Below, piece after piece: positions 52,224-61,161 of a stretch of DNA of 64,000 nt. The translations under genes were made by a program, and so were the position numbers. The notes below the pieces were generated by a model. That model was given only the letters and a program-made list of their open reading frames with translations. It was not told the DNA's origin and did not search any database. Origin of the DNA: Labilithrix sp. (GTDB lineage Bacteria; Myxococcota_A; Polyangia; Polyangiales; Polyangiaceae); contig JAHBWF010000008.1 of NCBI GenBank assembly GCA_019637105.1, positions 1 to 64,000 of the forward strand, given 5' to 3'. How positions within the stretch are numbered: position 1 is the first letter of the stretch; every line of letters begins with the position of its first letter.

Positions 52224-53307
52224 GCACGATCACCTCGACGTCGAAGGTGCCGAGCAAGGGGACGGCGGCGGCGGAGCCGGCGACCGATCGGCTCGGCGAC
52301 GTCCCGCGGATCGGCGTGCCGCCCGACGCCGTACGTGCGGGGCCGACGTGGCAAGGCCTTGGAGGGCGGGACCACAACACGTCGCCCGGCACCGACACGC
52401 TGCTCGCAGGCCTCGGCGTGGTGGGCGGCAAGCCGCCGTCGAAGCGCGAGCGCGAGTCGAACCCGGACGCCCATTCGCCGGCTCCGGGTCACGTCGCGCG
52501 CGGCGGCGGTCGGCACGCGAGCGGCGCGGACGACGGCGGCCGACGATGCCCGCGCGCCCGCCAGCGCGCGCCAGGACTGCACGCCGGGGCCGCGAAGGCC
52601 GAGACGCTGAGACGCTCGACGAGGTCGTCCCGAGCGCCAGCGCCGTTGGCGCGCGACACGTTCTCATCGCAGTCGTCGGACGCTCGCCGCGCGCTGCCTC
52701 GCTCGCGCACGGGGTTCGTGGTCCCGCCGGCGTCTTGATGCTGCTCGGCGTCGTCGCGGCGGTCGTCGTGATCGTGCAGGGTCGCCGGCGACGGGCCGCT
52801 GCGCGAGCACCGGCGGCGCGACTTCGCGACGGTGCGGCCGGCACGCTGGCGGCGCTCCGGCGGGCACGAGATCGAGCGCGGCGATCAACATGGCGACGGC
52901 GCCCGGCGGCGCGATCGGAGGCGGCGACCGTCACGGCGACGGCGACGGCGACGGCGAGCAGCGGCGCGGCCGCGAACGGCGCGACGGCGACGAGCGGCGG
53001 CGCGACGGCAGAATCCACGCCCGCGAGCGCGTCGAGGCCGACGGACGACCCGACCGGTGCGGGAGCGGGCGCGAGCCCGACGTCAAGCGCGGACGTCGTC
53101 GCCACCGCTCCGCCGACCACGGCCGCGCACCCTCCAACGGCGAAGCCGGGGCACGCGGCGACCGCGCACGGAAAGACGACCGCCGCCTCACCGCCCCCGG
53201 GCACCTCGACGGCGTCGACCAGCCCCGCAGCGCCGAAGCCCCCCGGAACGAGCGCGTCGCCGCAGCCCAAGCCCACGACCAGCGGCGACTTCATCCGTCA
53301 CTTTTGA
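52224..53307 (+). pseudogene. Out-of-frame C-terminal part of the kinase (linker, TM, tail)
   Basis: Kinase-tail sequence appears in two other frames. At about 52180-52470 the second frame reads GTGPLSKVLSTITSTSKVP...TSPGTDTLLAGLGVV. From about 52590 the third frame reads GPAGVLMLLGVVAAVVVIVQG, a TM helix, then an Ala/Thr/Pro-rich extracytoplasmic tail ending TTSGDFIRHF with a stop at 53307. At least two frame changes separate it from the kinase domain. The ending is shared with the protein at 57115 (TPSADFIRTL). The tail's preserved composition suggests recent loss or sequence error. Confidence 0.6.
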
Positions 53308-53470
53308 CCCATTAGCCCTTTTCTACGAATCGCGCTCACGCCGGCCGGCGAAGCTCGCTCGACGACGCGGAGCAACACGCGCGCATCCGCAGACACCTCG
53401 CAGCGCCCCGCCGACCGGGCGCGCCCAAAGCCGACTCGGAACGGCACCACGAGCGCACGCCGCCACGCTA

Positions 53471-53940
53471 CGGGCATCTCGCGTGCCCGCCGACGTCCGC
53501 GGCACCGTCGTGCTACCGCCATGACGACGTGGCAGGTTCCCCGTGCCTGCCCCGCCAACGCGACGGGCATCTCGCGTGCCCGCCGACGCCCGCGGCACCG
53601 TCGTGCTACCGCCATGAGACGTGGCAGGTTCCCCGTGCCTACCCTGCCAACGTGACGGGCATCTCGCGCGCCCGCCGACGTCCGCGGCACCGTCATGCGT
53701 CCCGTCATGACGACGTGGCCGATCCCTCGTGCCTGCCTCCCAACGTGACGGGCATCTCGCGCGCCCGCCGACGTCCACGGCACCGTCGTGCGTCCCGCCA
53801 TGACGACGTGGCCGATCCCTCGTGCCTGCCTCCCAACGTGAAAGGCATCTCGCGCGCCCGCCGACGTCCGCGGCACCGTCGTGCGTCCCGCCATATCGAC
53901 TTGGCCGGTGACCCGTGCCTGCCCCGCCAATTCGACGGAC
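53471..53940. repeat. 93-bp tandem repeat array, about five units
   Basis: The string cgggcatctcgcg (or close variants) recurs at 53471, 53564, 53656, 53749 and 53842, spacing 93, 92, 93 and 93, with a decayed copy near 53936. Units include cgccgacgtccgcggcaccg and tgacgacgtggc. The unit length is a multiple of three and several frames stay open on both strands, but no ribosome site or plausible start was found. DNA 53308-53470, between the kinase remnant and the array, shows nothing recognisable. Confidence 0.9.
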
Positions 53941-54003
53941 ACTACGAGGCGCACTCCCTCTGGTGCCCGCCCGTCGCGCGCAGGTGCCCACCCGTCGCGC
54001 GCG

Positions 54004-54150
54004 CCCATCACGTCGAACGGCGAACACTGTCGCGCATGCCCGCCTATGCCAAATCGACGGCAATCGCGTCGCGCATGCCCTCACCCTTCGAACCGCATCC
54101 CTCGCGCCCGCGTGCCGAATCGACAGGCAACCGCCTCGCGCGTGCCGACA
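54004..54150. repeat. Degenerate copies of the array core
   Basis: Segments such as ccaaatcgacggcaatcgcg (54049) and ccgaatcgacaggcaaccgc (54115), each followed by cgcgcRtgcc, are diverged, shortened relatives of the core in the 93-bp array (gccaacgtgacgggcatctc). The rest of 54151-54349 shows no gene; it leads into the start of the TPR/PEGA-like gene. Confidence 0.5.
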
Positions 54151-54349
54151 GCATGGTGGCTTGCAGGACGAGGCGGTCGTCGATGCGGCGCCGTCTCGGC
54201 GGATCGCCTCCGTAGCCCGTCCACGGCAACGACCCAGAAGACGGCGCGACGCGGCGCCCGCGCAAAACGATGCCTCGCGGAGGGGGGTGCGGTAGCCTTC
54301 CCGGGCCGATTTCCGGCGCTCCCGTGCCTTATTCCTTCGAGAGATGACG

Positions 54350-55327
54350 ATGCGACGGTACGTCCAGGCTGCATGCGTTGTAACCGCGCTTGCGTTCGCG
54401 ACGCTCGCGCACGCCGATGACGCGGCGATGGCCGAAGCGCAGGCGCGCTTCAAGGAGGGCCTCGAGCTCGCCGACAACGCCAAGTTCGACGAGGCGCGCC
54501 TCAAGTTCCTCCAGGCCTTCGCCGTCCTCAAGGCGCCCGCCGTCCTCTTCAACCTCGCCAGCAGCGAGCAGAAGACCGGACACGACGTCGACGCCATCGA
54601 GCACTACCGCGCCTTCCTCACGAGCAGCGCGAACGACACCCGCATCACCGACGCCATGCGCGACAAGGCGCGCGACAACATCGCCGCCCTCCTCACCAAG
54701 GTCGGACAGATCGACGTCGACGCCCCCGACGGCGCCAAGATCTCCGTCGACGACAAGCCGCTCGAGGGCACTCCCAAGGAGCCCGTCCCCGTCCCCCCGG
54801 GCAAGCACAAGGTCGAGGCCACCCTCGGCGGGAAGGTCAAGTCCGTCTCCATCGAGTGCATCGTCGGGCAGGTCACCAGAGCAACGATCGTGTTCGACAC
54901 CACAGCCGACGACACCTACCCGCCCCCGCGAGGTGGGGATGGGGAGCGGACCACGGCGGGCTTGGTCGTGCCGATCACGCTCGGTGTTCTCGGCGTCGGC
55001 GGTATCGTCATGGGCGGTGTCTTTGCTTCTTCGTCTCAGGGGTCGAAAGACGACGCGGAGGCGCTTCGACGCGCCACACCGGGCCTGTGCGCACCGCCGG
55101 TCGGACAGGCGTGCAACGACTATGACGCGAAGCGCTCGGACGCGGAGTCGCAGGCGACCCTAAGCTACGTCGGCTACATCGCCGGAGGGGCTTTGCTCGC
55201 TGGGGCAGTAGCCACTTTCGTATTTTGGCCCAAGTCGCGGAAGTCGACGACGCCCTCTCATGGCATGATCTTCACACCGGCCGTCGGACCACGCGCGGCG
55301 GGCGGGAGCATCCAGCTTCACTTTTGA
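54350..55327 (+). CDS. Secreted TPR/PEGA-like protein with two C-terminal TM helices
   Basis: 325 residues from ATG 54350 (GAGAG 6 nt upstream; ATG 54344 is in frame). Signal peptide, then TPR-like helices (EAQARFKEGLELADNAKFDEARLKFLQAF...PAVLFNLASSEQKTGHDVDAIEHYRAFL), a small PEGA-like beta domain (IDVDAPDGAKISVDDKPLE...VPPGKHKVEATLGG), a TM helix (VVPITLGVLGVGGIVMGGVFA), a cysteine pair (LCAPPVGQAC) and a second TM helix. It is paralogous to the gene at 58144. It follows a kinase locus and is followed 17 bp later by a Gly-rich lipoprotein gene. Base composition here is a little less GC-rich than in the neighbours. Confidence 0.82.
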   Translation: MRRYVQAACVVTALAFATLAHADDAAMAEAQARFKEGLELADNAKFDEARLKFLQAFAVLKAPAVLFNLASSEQKTGHDVDAIEHYRAFLTSSANDTRITDAMRDKARDNIAALLTKVGQIDVDAPDGAKISVDDKPLEGTPKEPVPVPPGKHKVEATLGGKVKSVSIECIVGQVTRATIVFDTTADDTYPPPRGGDGERTTAGLVVPITLGVLGVGGIVMGGVFASSSQGSKDDAEALRRATPGLCAPPVGQACNDYDAKRSDAESQATLSYVGYIAGGALLAGAVATFVFWPKSRKSTTPSHGMIFTPAVGPRAAGGSIQLHF

Positions 55328-55344
55328 TCTGAGCGAGATCCACC

Positions 55345-56874
55345 ATGAAGCGATTGGGAGACTCGGGGATTCTCATTGGTCTGATGGGTATCGCGACGGC
55401 GCTCGCCGCATGCCCAGCCTCGCTCGATGATCGGTGCGCGGAGGGAGCGTGCCTTCCGGAGGGTGGCGACAGCGGCCTGGACGGCGCGGACGCCAACGCA
55501 CCAGACGCGGTTGCGCCGGAGGACTGCGACGAGAACGCGGACGCGAACGCGCCCGAAGCGAAGGGGTGCATCGTCGATTCGTTCGCGCTCTTCGTCGACG
55601 GAGCCTCTGGCGTCGAAGGAAACGAGGGTACCAAGGCCAACCCGCTGAAGAGCATCTCGGCCGCGCTCGACAAGGTCGGTTCGACGGGGAAGCGCCGGAT
55701 TTACGTCTGCGGAGAGGACGCCTACGCCGAGCACGTCAAGCTCACCACGGCCGCCCATCTCTTCGGCGGCTTCGCGTGCGGGACATGGACCTATGCTGGC
55801 ACGAAGACCAAGGTCATACCCACCGATAACGGGTACGCGCTTCACGTCGAGGGCGTCAGCGCGCCGTTCGTCATCTCGGACATCGCTTTCCGTGCCGCGG
55901 ACGTCGCCGCCGCCAACGACGGCTCCCACAGCATCGCCGGCTTCATCAACGGCTCCAACGTTACCCTTCGCCGCACCGACTTCGCCGCGGGGGCGCCTGC
56001 CGACGGGACGACCGGCCCCGAGGGCGGTGCCGGCGCCATCACGGAAGTCGCCGGCGGCGGCGCCAAGAACGCGGACGGGTACTCCGCCATGGGTGCAACC
56101 GGTGGCCCCCTGAAGACGTGCACCTGCTCCAACTCATCGCAGACCACGACTGGAGGTGCGGGAGGAGCGAACGCCACGGGCGGCGCGGCCGGTACTCCAA
56201 ATTATAGCGTGAATCCACCAAACGGCGCTCCGGGTGCGGGAGCGACCGATTGTGGAGAAGGTGGCTCCGGCCGTAGGGGCGCGGACGCCCCTGCTGCGGC
56301 GAACGCCGTCGCCGTTACCGCCGTAGGCATCGTCGACGCCGACGGCTGGCGCGGCGCTCGCGGTCTCGATGCCACCGAGAGCGGAAAACCCGGACAAGGC
56401 GGAGGCGGCGGAGGCTCGTTCAACGTCTCAAACGGCGGAGGTGGCGGCGCCTGCGGTGGCTGCGGCGGATCGCCAGGTAAAGCTGGAGGCGCCGGGGGCG
56501 CCAGCATCGCGCTCCTCGTCCACGAGAGCACCGTCTCCCTCACGGCGGCGACGCTCTCCGCCAAAAGCGGCGCAAAGGGCGGGGCAGGCGGGGCAGGCGG
56601 GGCCGGGGTCGCGGGGGGGGCGCCCGGAGGCGGAAGCTGCAGCGGCGGCGCGGGCGGGCGCGGCGGAGACGGGGGAGGCGGCTCCGGGGGAGCGGGTGGC
56701 CTCTCCGTCGGGCTGCTCTACAAGGGCAATGCTCCAAAGCTCGACGCAGAGACGACAGCCGCCATCACGGTCGAGGGCCCGGGTGAAAAGGGCACCGGCG
56801 GAGCGCCCGGCGTGAACGACGGGCCGATCGGGGTCGCTGCGAAGGTTCAAGACGCCGACGCGTTGCCTCGATAG
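55345..56874 (+). CDS. Glycine-rich lipoprotein (beta-helix/PGRS-like)
   Basis: 509 residues. Lipobox LAAC (Cys23), an Asp/Ala-rich linker, then a parallel beta-helix-like region (SFALFVDGASGVEGNEGTKANPLKSISAALDKV, RRIYVCGEDAYAEHVKL, FGGFACGTWTYAG). The second half is strongly Gly-rich (GGAGGAGGAGVAGGAPGGGSCSGG) with paired cysteines. The same order occurs in the paralogue at 59446-60917. Such proteins sit on the outer surface in other myxobacteria; no enzyme motif is visible. Probably in an operon with the TPR/PEGA gene, 17 bp upstream. Confidence 0.8.
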   Translation: MKRLGDSGILIGLMGIATALAACPASLDDRCAEGACLPEGGDSGLDGADANAPDAVAPEDCDENADANAPEAKGCIVDSFALFVDGASGVEGNEGTKANPLKSISAALDKVGSTGKRRIYVCGEDAYAEHVKLTTAAHLFGGFACGTWTYAGTKTKVIPTDNGYALHVEGVSAPFVISDIAFRAADVAAANDGSHSIAGFINGSNVTLRRTDFAAGAPADGTTGPEGGAGAITEVAGGGAKNADGYSAMGATGGPLKTCTCSNSSQTTTGGAGGANATGGAAGTPNYSVNPPNGAPGAGATDCGEGGSGRRGADAPAAANAVAVTAVGIVDADGWRGARGLDATESGKPGQGGGGGGSFNVSNGGGGGACGGCGGSPGKAGGAGGASIALLVHESTVSLTAATLSAKSGAKGGAGGAGGAGVAGGAPGGGSCSGGAGGRGGDGGGGSGGAGGLSVGLLYKGNAPKLDAETTAAITVEGPGEKGTGGAPGVNDGPIGVAAKVQDADALPR

Positions 56875-57114
56875 CTCGTCAGCTCGTCTCCGAGGCGCGG
56901 AGAGAGCCGCGAGGGCGCGCCACGCGCGTCGACGACGCCGCACTGGGGCCGAAATCGGTCGCTCGGTCCGGCGGATCGCGCGATCGCGTTGACGCGCCAG
57001 ACCGTTCGCGCGCGCCGCGCGCATCGCGTCGCCGCGACCGATCGCCTCGCCGGGCGTGGGGCCCAGAAAGCTGCCCGGCTCGATCCGATGAGCTACGCTA
57101 TTCGCTTGCAGCCG

Positions 57115-57786
57115 ATGGCTTCCGACGGGACAGAGCACGACGAGCGTGGGGGACGCGCGGCGGCGGAGCTGAAGGAGACCGAAGACCTCCTCGCGGGCTT
57201 CGATCGGCCCGGTCGCACGCCCCGCGCGCCGCCGGCGGCCCGGGACTTCGTCGACTACCACCTCGGGAAAGGACGCTCGAGCCCGGAAGCCCGACGCGCC
57301 GCGCGCTCGCCCGACGTCGCGCGTCGCCACCTCCCGACCGCGATCATCCCGGGCCATACCCGGCGAACGCCGCCCTGGGCTCCGTGGGCCGCCATGTTCC
57401 TCGTCATGGCCGCCGGTGGGATCGGCGTCGCGGCCTTCGTCTCGACGCCGCCGAGCGCCCCCACGCCTCCGGCTTCGCTCGCCGCCAACGCGACGACGCT
57501 GGCTCCGAGCCCGCCCGCCGTCGATCCGACGAGCGGCCCGGCGCGCGACATCCCTCCTCCGCCGCCCCCGAACGATTCGGTCGAGCCGAGCGCGACGGGC
57601 ACGGCCGAGACGACGAGCGCCGACGCGCCGCGCGTCACGTCATCCCCTCCCTCCGCGACGGCTGCACCCGCCCCACGGCGCCCGCCCGCCGTCGGCCCCG
57701 AGACGCCCCCGTCGGTCGCGCCCACCGAGCCTGCGCCCGCGCCGACGAACGTCACGCCGAGCGCCGACTTCATTCGCACGCTCTGA
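57115..57786 (+). CDS. Single-pass membrane protein with Pro/Ala-rich tail and DFIR C-terminus
   Basis: 223 residues from ATG 57115; ATG 57088 would add nine. An acidic cytosolic head (MASDGTEHDERGG...ELKETEDLL) and basic linker precede one TM helix (WAAMFLVMAAGGIGVAAFV, near 90-110). The outside tail is Pro/Thr/Ala-rich and ends TPSADFIRTL. This resembles the tail of a transmembrane kinase without the kinase domain, and its ending matches TTSGDFIRHF of the kinase remnant at 53307. Function unknown. TATTCG ends 10 nt before the start. Confidence 0.65.
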   Translation: MASDGTEHDERGGRAAAELKETEDLLAGFDRPGRTPRAPPAARDFVDYHLGKGRSSPEARRAARSPDVARRHLPTAIIPGHTRRTPPWAPWAAMFLVMAAGGIGVAAFVSTPPSAPTPPASLAANATTLAPSPPAVDPTSGPARDIPPPPPPNDSVEPSATGTAETTSADAPRVTSSPPSATAAPAPRRPPAVGPETPPSVAPTEPAPAPTNVTPSADFIRTL

Positions 57787-58143
57787 TCCGAGGTGACGAC
57801 GCTCGATCCCAAATCGACGAGCGTGAAGCGCGATCCAACTTCGGCGCGCAAAGCGAGCGCCGCGTGGGGGCCCGACAACCGCGCTTTTCGGGCCAAGCGC
57901 GGCGCGGAGCCGGCCCGTGATGACAGACGCCAAATGAGCCGAGCAGGATCCCGAATCATGCTCGGCCCCTTCGGGCGCGTCGCCGTCCGGTTCTGGCCTA
58001 AATACCGGTTCCGTCATTTTGGCGTGAAGCGCGGGAACCGCGCGCCGACGAGTGATGGTAACGTGCACCGTCAGCGCTCGGGCCGCTCGCGTCGGGACCC
58101 GACGTTTGCGCGACGCGTGACGCTCGAGGGGAACGACCGGTTA
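57787..58143. other. Intergenic region without a recognised gene
   Basis: 357 bp between the DFIR protein and the TPR/PEGA paralogue. It contains somewhat AT-richer DNA near 57995-58020 (ggcctaaataccggttcc, gtcattttggcg) that may be a promoter; GAGGGG about 12 nt before ATG 58144 may be the ribosome site. No repeat of note. Confidence 0.4.
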
Positions 58144-59250
58144 ATGACTGCGCTGACACGAGCCGCTTCGACGAAGCGCGGCGGGCGCCGCTGGGCGAGA
58201 GCGGCGCGGGGATGGACGGTGTGCGCGCTGCTGACGGCGATGAGCGGGAGCGCCGCGGCGGAGCCGGTGAAGCCCGGCGCGAGCGCGGGGGACAGCGTCA
58301 CGGCGGAAGCGCGGGCGCGCTTCGAAGAGGGCATCAGGCTCGCCGAGACCGGCGATCACGAGTCGGCGCGGCTGAAGTTCAACCAGGCGTGGGCGCTGCT
58401 GCAGACCCCCGCCATCCTCTACAACCTCGCGCGCGCCGAGCACCTCTCGGGTCACCTCGTCGAGGCGCTCGCGCACTATCGGCAGTTCGTCAACATGCCG
58501 CCGGATCCCAAGGTCACCGAGGCGCAGCGGCGGCGCGTGACCGAGACGATCGTCGACCTGGCGAAGAAGGTCGCGCAGATCACGGTCGAAGCGCCCCCAG
58601 GCGCGCGCGTCACCGTCGACGGCCGGCCGATCGATCCGGGCAACACGGATCCGATCCCCGTCGCGCCGGGCAAGCACGTCGTCGAGTCGACCCACGACGG
58701 CACGGTGACGCGCGTCACCGTCGAGTGCACGGCGGGCTCGATCGCGACGGCGCGGCTGACGGAGAGCGCCGGCCCTCCCGACAGCGGACCTCCGGCGGGC
58801 CGTCGCTCCTTCGACCGCGCGACGCCGCCCGCGGAGGAACGGCCGGGCTTCTGGACCACCGGGCGCGCCGCCGGCCTCGGCGCCGTCGGCCTCGGCCTCG
58901 CCGGCGTCGGCGCGGGGATCGCGTTTCACCTGAGCGCGCGGACCGCGGGGGAGAACGCGGCGACGATCCGGCAGTCGCTCCCCGAGCCGCGCGAGTCGGC
59001 GTGCAGCGCCGGCGCGAACGCCGAGGCGAACCGAGACCCGTGCGCGCGTCTGCGGACGGAGACCACCAACCAGAGCACGCACGAGGACCTCCGCACGGCG
59101 TTCCTCCTCGGCGGCGGAGCGCTCGTCGTCGGCGGCGCGGTGCTGTTCCTCGTCTCGCCACCGGACGAGAAGCCGACCACGGGCACCGCACGCCTCCTCC
59201 CGTTCGCGAACGCGCGCGACGCAGGGCTCGCGATCGTCGGCGCGTTCTGA
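58144..59250 (+). CDS. Secreted TPR/PEGA-like protein, paralogue of the 54350 gene
   Basis: 368 residues. Signal peptide after a basic N-region (CALLTAMSGSAAAEP), TPR-like helices (EARARFEEGIRLAETGDHESARLKFNQAWALLQTPAILYNLARAEHLSGHLVEALAHYRQFV), a PEGA-like domain (ITVEAPPGARVTVDGRPID...VAPGKHVVESTHDG), a TM-like helix (AAGLGAVGLGLAGVGAGIAFH), a cysteine pair and a second TM helix. Domain order and many residues match the protein at 54350-55327. Together with the flanking glycine-rich lipoprotein and kinase genes it forms a second copy of the same cassette, rearranged. Confidence 0.82.
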   Translation: MTALTRAASTKRGGRRWARAARGWTVCALLTAMSGSAAAEPVKPGASAGDSVTAEARARFEEGIRLAETGDHESARLKFNQAWALLQTPAILYNLARAEHLSGHLVEALAHYRQFVNMPPDPKVTEAQRRRVTETIVDLAKKVAQITVEAPPGARVTVDGRPIDPGNTDPIPVAPGKHVVESTHDGTVTRVTVECTAGSIATARLTESAGPPDSGPPAGRRSFDRATPPAEERPGFWTTGRAAGLGAVGLGLAGVGAGIAFHLSARTAGENAATIRQSLPEPRESACSAGANAEANRDPCARLRTETTNQSTHEDLRTAFLLGGGALVVGGAVLFLVSPPDEKPTTGTARLLPFANARDAGLAIVGAF

Positions 59251-59401
59251 CCGCGCCTCTCGCCTCCGCGACGCCGCGGCCAAGAGCGACCGCCGCTCGC
59301 GTCCCACGCGCGGGGCTCGTCCGCGTGGGCGGACGTGTCCGTCGCCGCGCTCGTCGCCTCCCCGTGCTCGCCTTCACCGCGCTCGGCCCTCGTCGCGCGG
59401 C

Positions 59402-59475
59402 GAGCGGGTCAAGGGAGCACGAGCATGGGCGGGGCGGTGAGCGGGTCAAGGGAGCACGAGCACGGGCGGGGCGGC
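59402..59475. repeat. 37-bp tandem duplication at the lipoprotein gene end
   Basis: 59402-59438 and 59439-59475 are near-identical (gagcgggtcaagggagcacg...). The right copy contains the stop codon region of the minus-strand lipoprotein gene; the left copy gives the other frame an alternative ending, MLVLP beside VLVLP. Confidence 0.8.
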
Positions 59476-60917
59476 GAGCAGCTCGAGCCCGTCTTCTCCC
59501 TCGCCGCCCGCCGCGCCGTCGCCGCCGCCGGCGATCCCGGCGCGGCCTCGGGCGCCGCCCGTCCCCGACTCGAGCTCGGCGGTCTCGTCCTGGAGGAAAA
59601 CGCCGCCCGTACGCACCACGGCGGTGGAGACGCCTCCGGCGCCGCCCGCGCCGGCGCCGCCGCCCGCGCCGTGACCGCCCGGGCTGCCTGAGCACACGCG
59701 TCGCTGCCCAGGCTGCCCGTCTGCCCGGCCTCTGCCTGGCCTCCCACGCCCGCGCCCGCGGTCGAGGCCACGAAGCGCCCGCCGACCAGCTTCACGTCCG
59801 CGTCGTAGAGAGCGAGCGCGATACTCGCCCCACCGCCCGGGCCCCCGACGCCTCCGTGGCCGCCGCATCCACCGCATCCGCCGCCGCCGCCGCCGAACCC
59901 CGTGTTGCCGCCGCCGCCCCCTCCGCCGGCGCCCGGATCGCCGAAGCCGCCGTCGCCGCCCCGTCCGGGAGCCCACCCCGTCTCGGAGAGCGCGCCGAGC
60001 GCCGGGGAGCGCTTTCCTCCGGCGCCCCCCCTACGCCCGTCCGCGCCGCGCCCACCGACGGTGCAGCTCGAGTCGCCGCCGCCTCCGCCCGCGCCCTGAA
60101 CGGGCGGCTCGACGCTCCCCGGCGCTCCGGACGTGTTGAGCGCGCCTCCCTTTCCCCCGGTGCTCGCGCCTCGTTTCGCGCAGGCGCAGCGCTTCGCGTC
60201 GCCCGGATCCGCGCTCGTGCTCCCGTTCCCCTCGAGCGAGCCATCCCTCCGATTCGTGAGCGGCGGAGGAGGCGACGCGGCGGCGCCCTCCCCTGCCCGC
60301 GCGACGACGCGACGGAACGTCACCTTCGCGCCGGCGACGAACGCCGCGATGCTCGAGGCGCCGTCGCTGACGGCGTCTCGTGCGACGAGCTCGACGTCCG
60401 ACACGACGACGTCCTTCGACGACGCGTCGACGCGCAGCGCGATCCCCGGATCGGCAGGCGCCACGCGAACGAGCGCCCCGGAGTAGCTCCACGTCCCGCA
60501 GTCGAAGCCTCCGACCAGGCTGACTCCCGGCGGCAAGCGGACGGCGTCCTCGAACGCGCCGCACGCGTAGATGCGCGGCCGGCCGGCGAGCGTGTCGATG
60601 TCCGTCGCCGCGCGGAGCGTGCGCAGCGGCGCGGTCTTCGAGCCCGCGCCGACGTCGTCGCCCGCGGTGGAGTCGACGAACAAAGCGTACGCGTCGTCGA
60701 CGCACGCCGGCGCGTCCTCGGGATCGGCCGCGGGCTCGCATCCGGCGGGAGGAGGGACCTCCGGATAGACTGTCGCCGCCTCGGGATCGCCGGCGTCTGC
60801 CGTCACGGCGCAGGTGCTCGTCACGCTGCAATCCTCGTTCTCGCCGCACGACATCGCGGCCGCGGGCAGCCCCAGCGCGAGCACCAACGGCCCCCATCCC
60901 CACCGGCGATCGATCAC
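59446..60917 (-). pseudogene. Glycine-rich lipoprotein, paralogue of 55345-56874, one frameshift
   Basis: Lipobox AMSC (Cys24) after GTG 60917, which follows TAGCCT by 7 nt. The beta-helix-like part (CVDDAYALFVDSTAGDDVGAGSKTAP..., RIYACGAFEDAVRL, VGGFDCGTWSYSG) is clearly homologous to the lipoprotein at 55345, and the following Gly-rich region matches too. Near 59697 the frame breaks (after GSDAC). The adjacent frame resumes SGSPGGHGAGGGAGAGG and ends LAAPPVLVLP at 59446. One lost base or two gained bases explain it. The original frame instead runs on to 59409 through poor sequence. Divergent from the downstream kinase gene. Confidence 0.75.
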
Positions 60918-60924
60918 CTCGGCG

Positions 60925-60930
60925 AGGCTA
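60925..60930 (-). promoter_or_regulatory. -10 element (TAGCCT) of the glycine-rich lipoprotein gene
   Basis: TAGCCT on the minus strand ends 7 nt before GTG 60917. Confidence 0.45.
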
Positions 60931-60944
60931 CCACGAGGCCAACG

Positions 60945-61110
60945 GCGGCCACGCGCGATGCGCCCAGCCGCTCGCTCGCCTGGAAACGGAAGGCCGCCGT
61001 GCGCACGCGCGACGCGCGCCCACGCGCGGCGCTCACGCGCCTTGAACGGGACGGCCGCTCTGCCCATGCGCGATGCGCGCGCGCTCGGCCTGGAAAGGGG
61101 TGGGCCACGC
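60945..61110. repeat. Imperfect repeats in the divergent region before the kinase
   Basis: Three related blocks combine a ggcc-(n)-gcgcgaYgcgc part with cctggaaacgg, ccttgaacggg or cctggaaaggg (60979, 61040, 61089). They lie between the divergent lipoprotein and kinase genes and may be regulator sites or remains of a tandem array. Confidence 0.45.
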
Positions 61111-61145
61111 GTGGATCGAGCGCCGCGACCGGCGGCCGATTCTGG

Positions 61146-61151
61146 TACTCT
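61146..61151 (+). promoter_or_regulatory. -10 element (TACTCT) of the kinase gene
   Basis: TACTCT ends 10 nt before ATG 61162. Confidence 0.45.
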
Positions 61152-61161
61152 TCTGCGGCGT

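Noticed and set aside
50964..53307. Reading the kinase stop at 52223 as the natural end
   Set aside because: The last about 100 residues read as atypical Gly/Arg/Trp sequence, while a normal kinase linker, TM helix and tail continue in other frames to 53307.
53471..53940. Possible CRISPR array
   Set aside because: Units are contiguous 93-bp copies without variable spacers, and no cas gene is present.
53323..54597. Long open frame on the minus strand across the 93-bp array
   Set aside because: Open only because the unit is a multiple of three and GC-rich; it runs into the TPR/PEGA gene, has no ribosome site and reads as Gly/Arg repeats.
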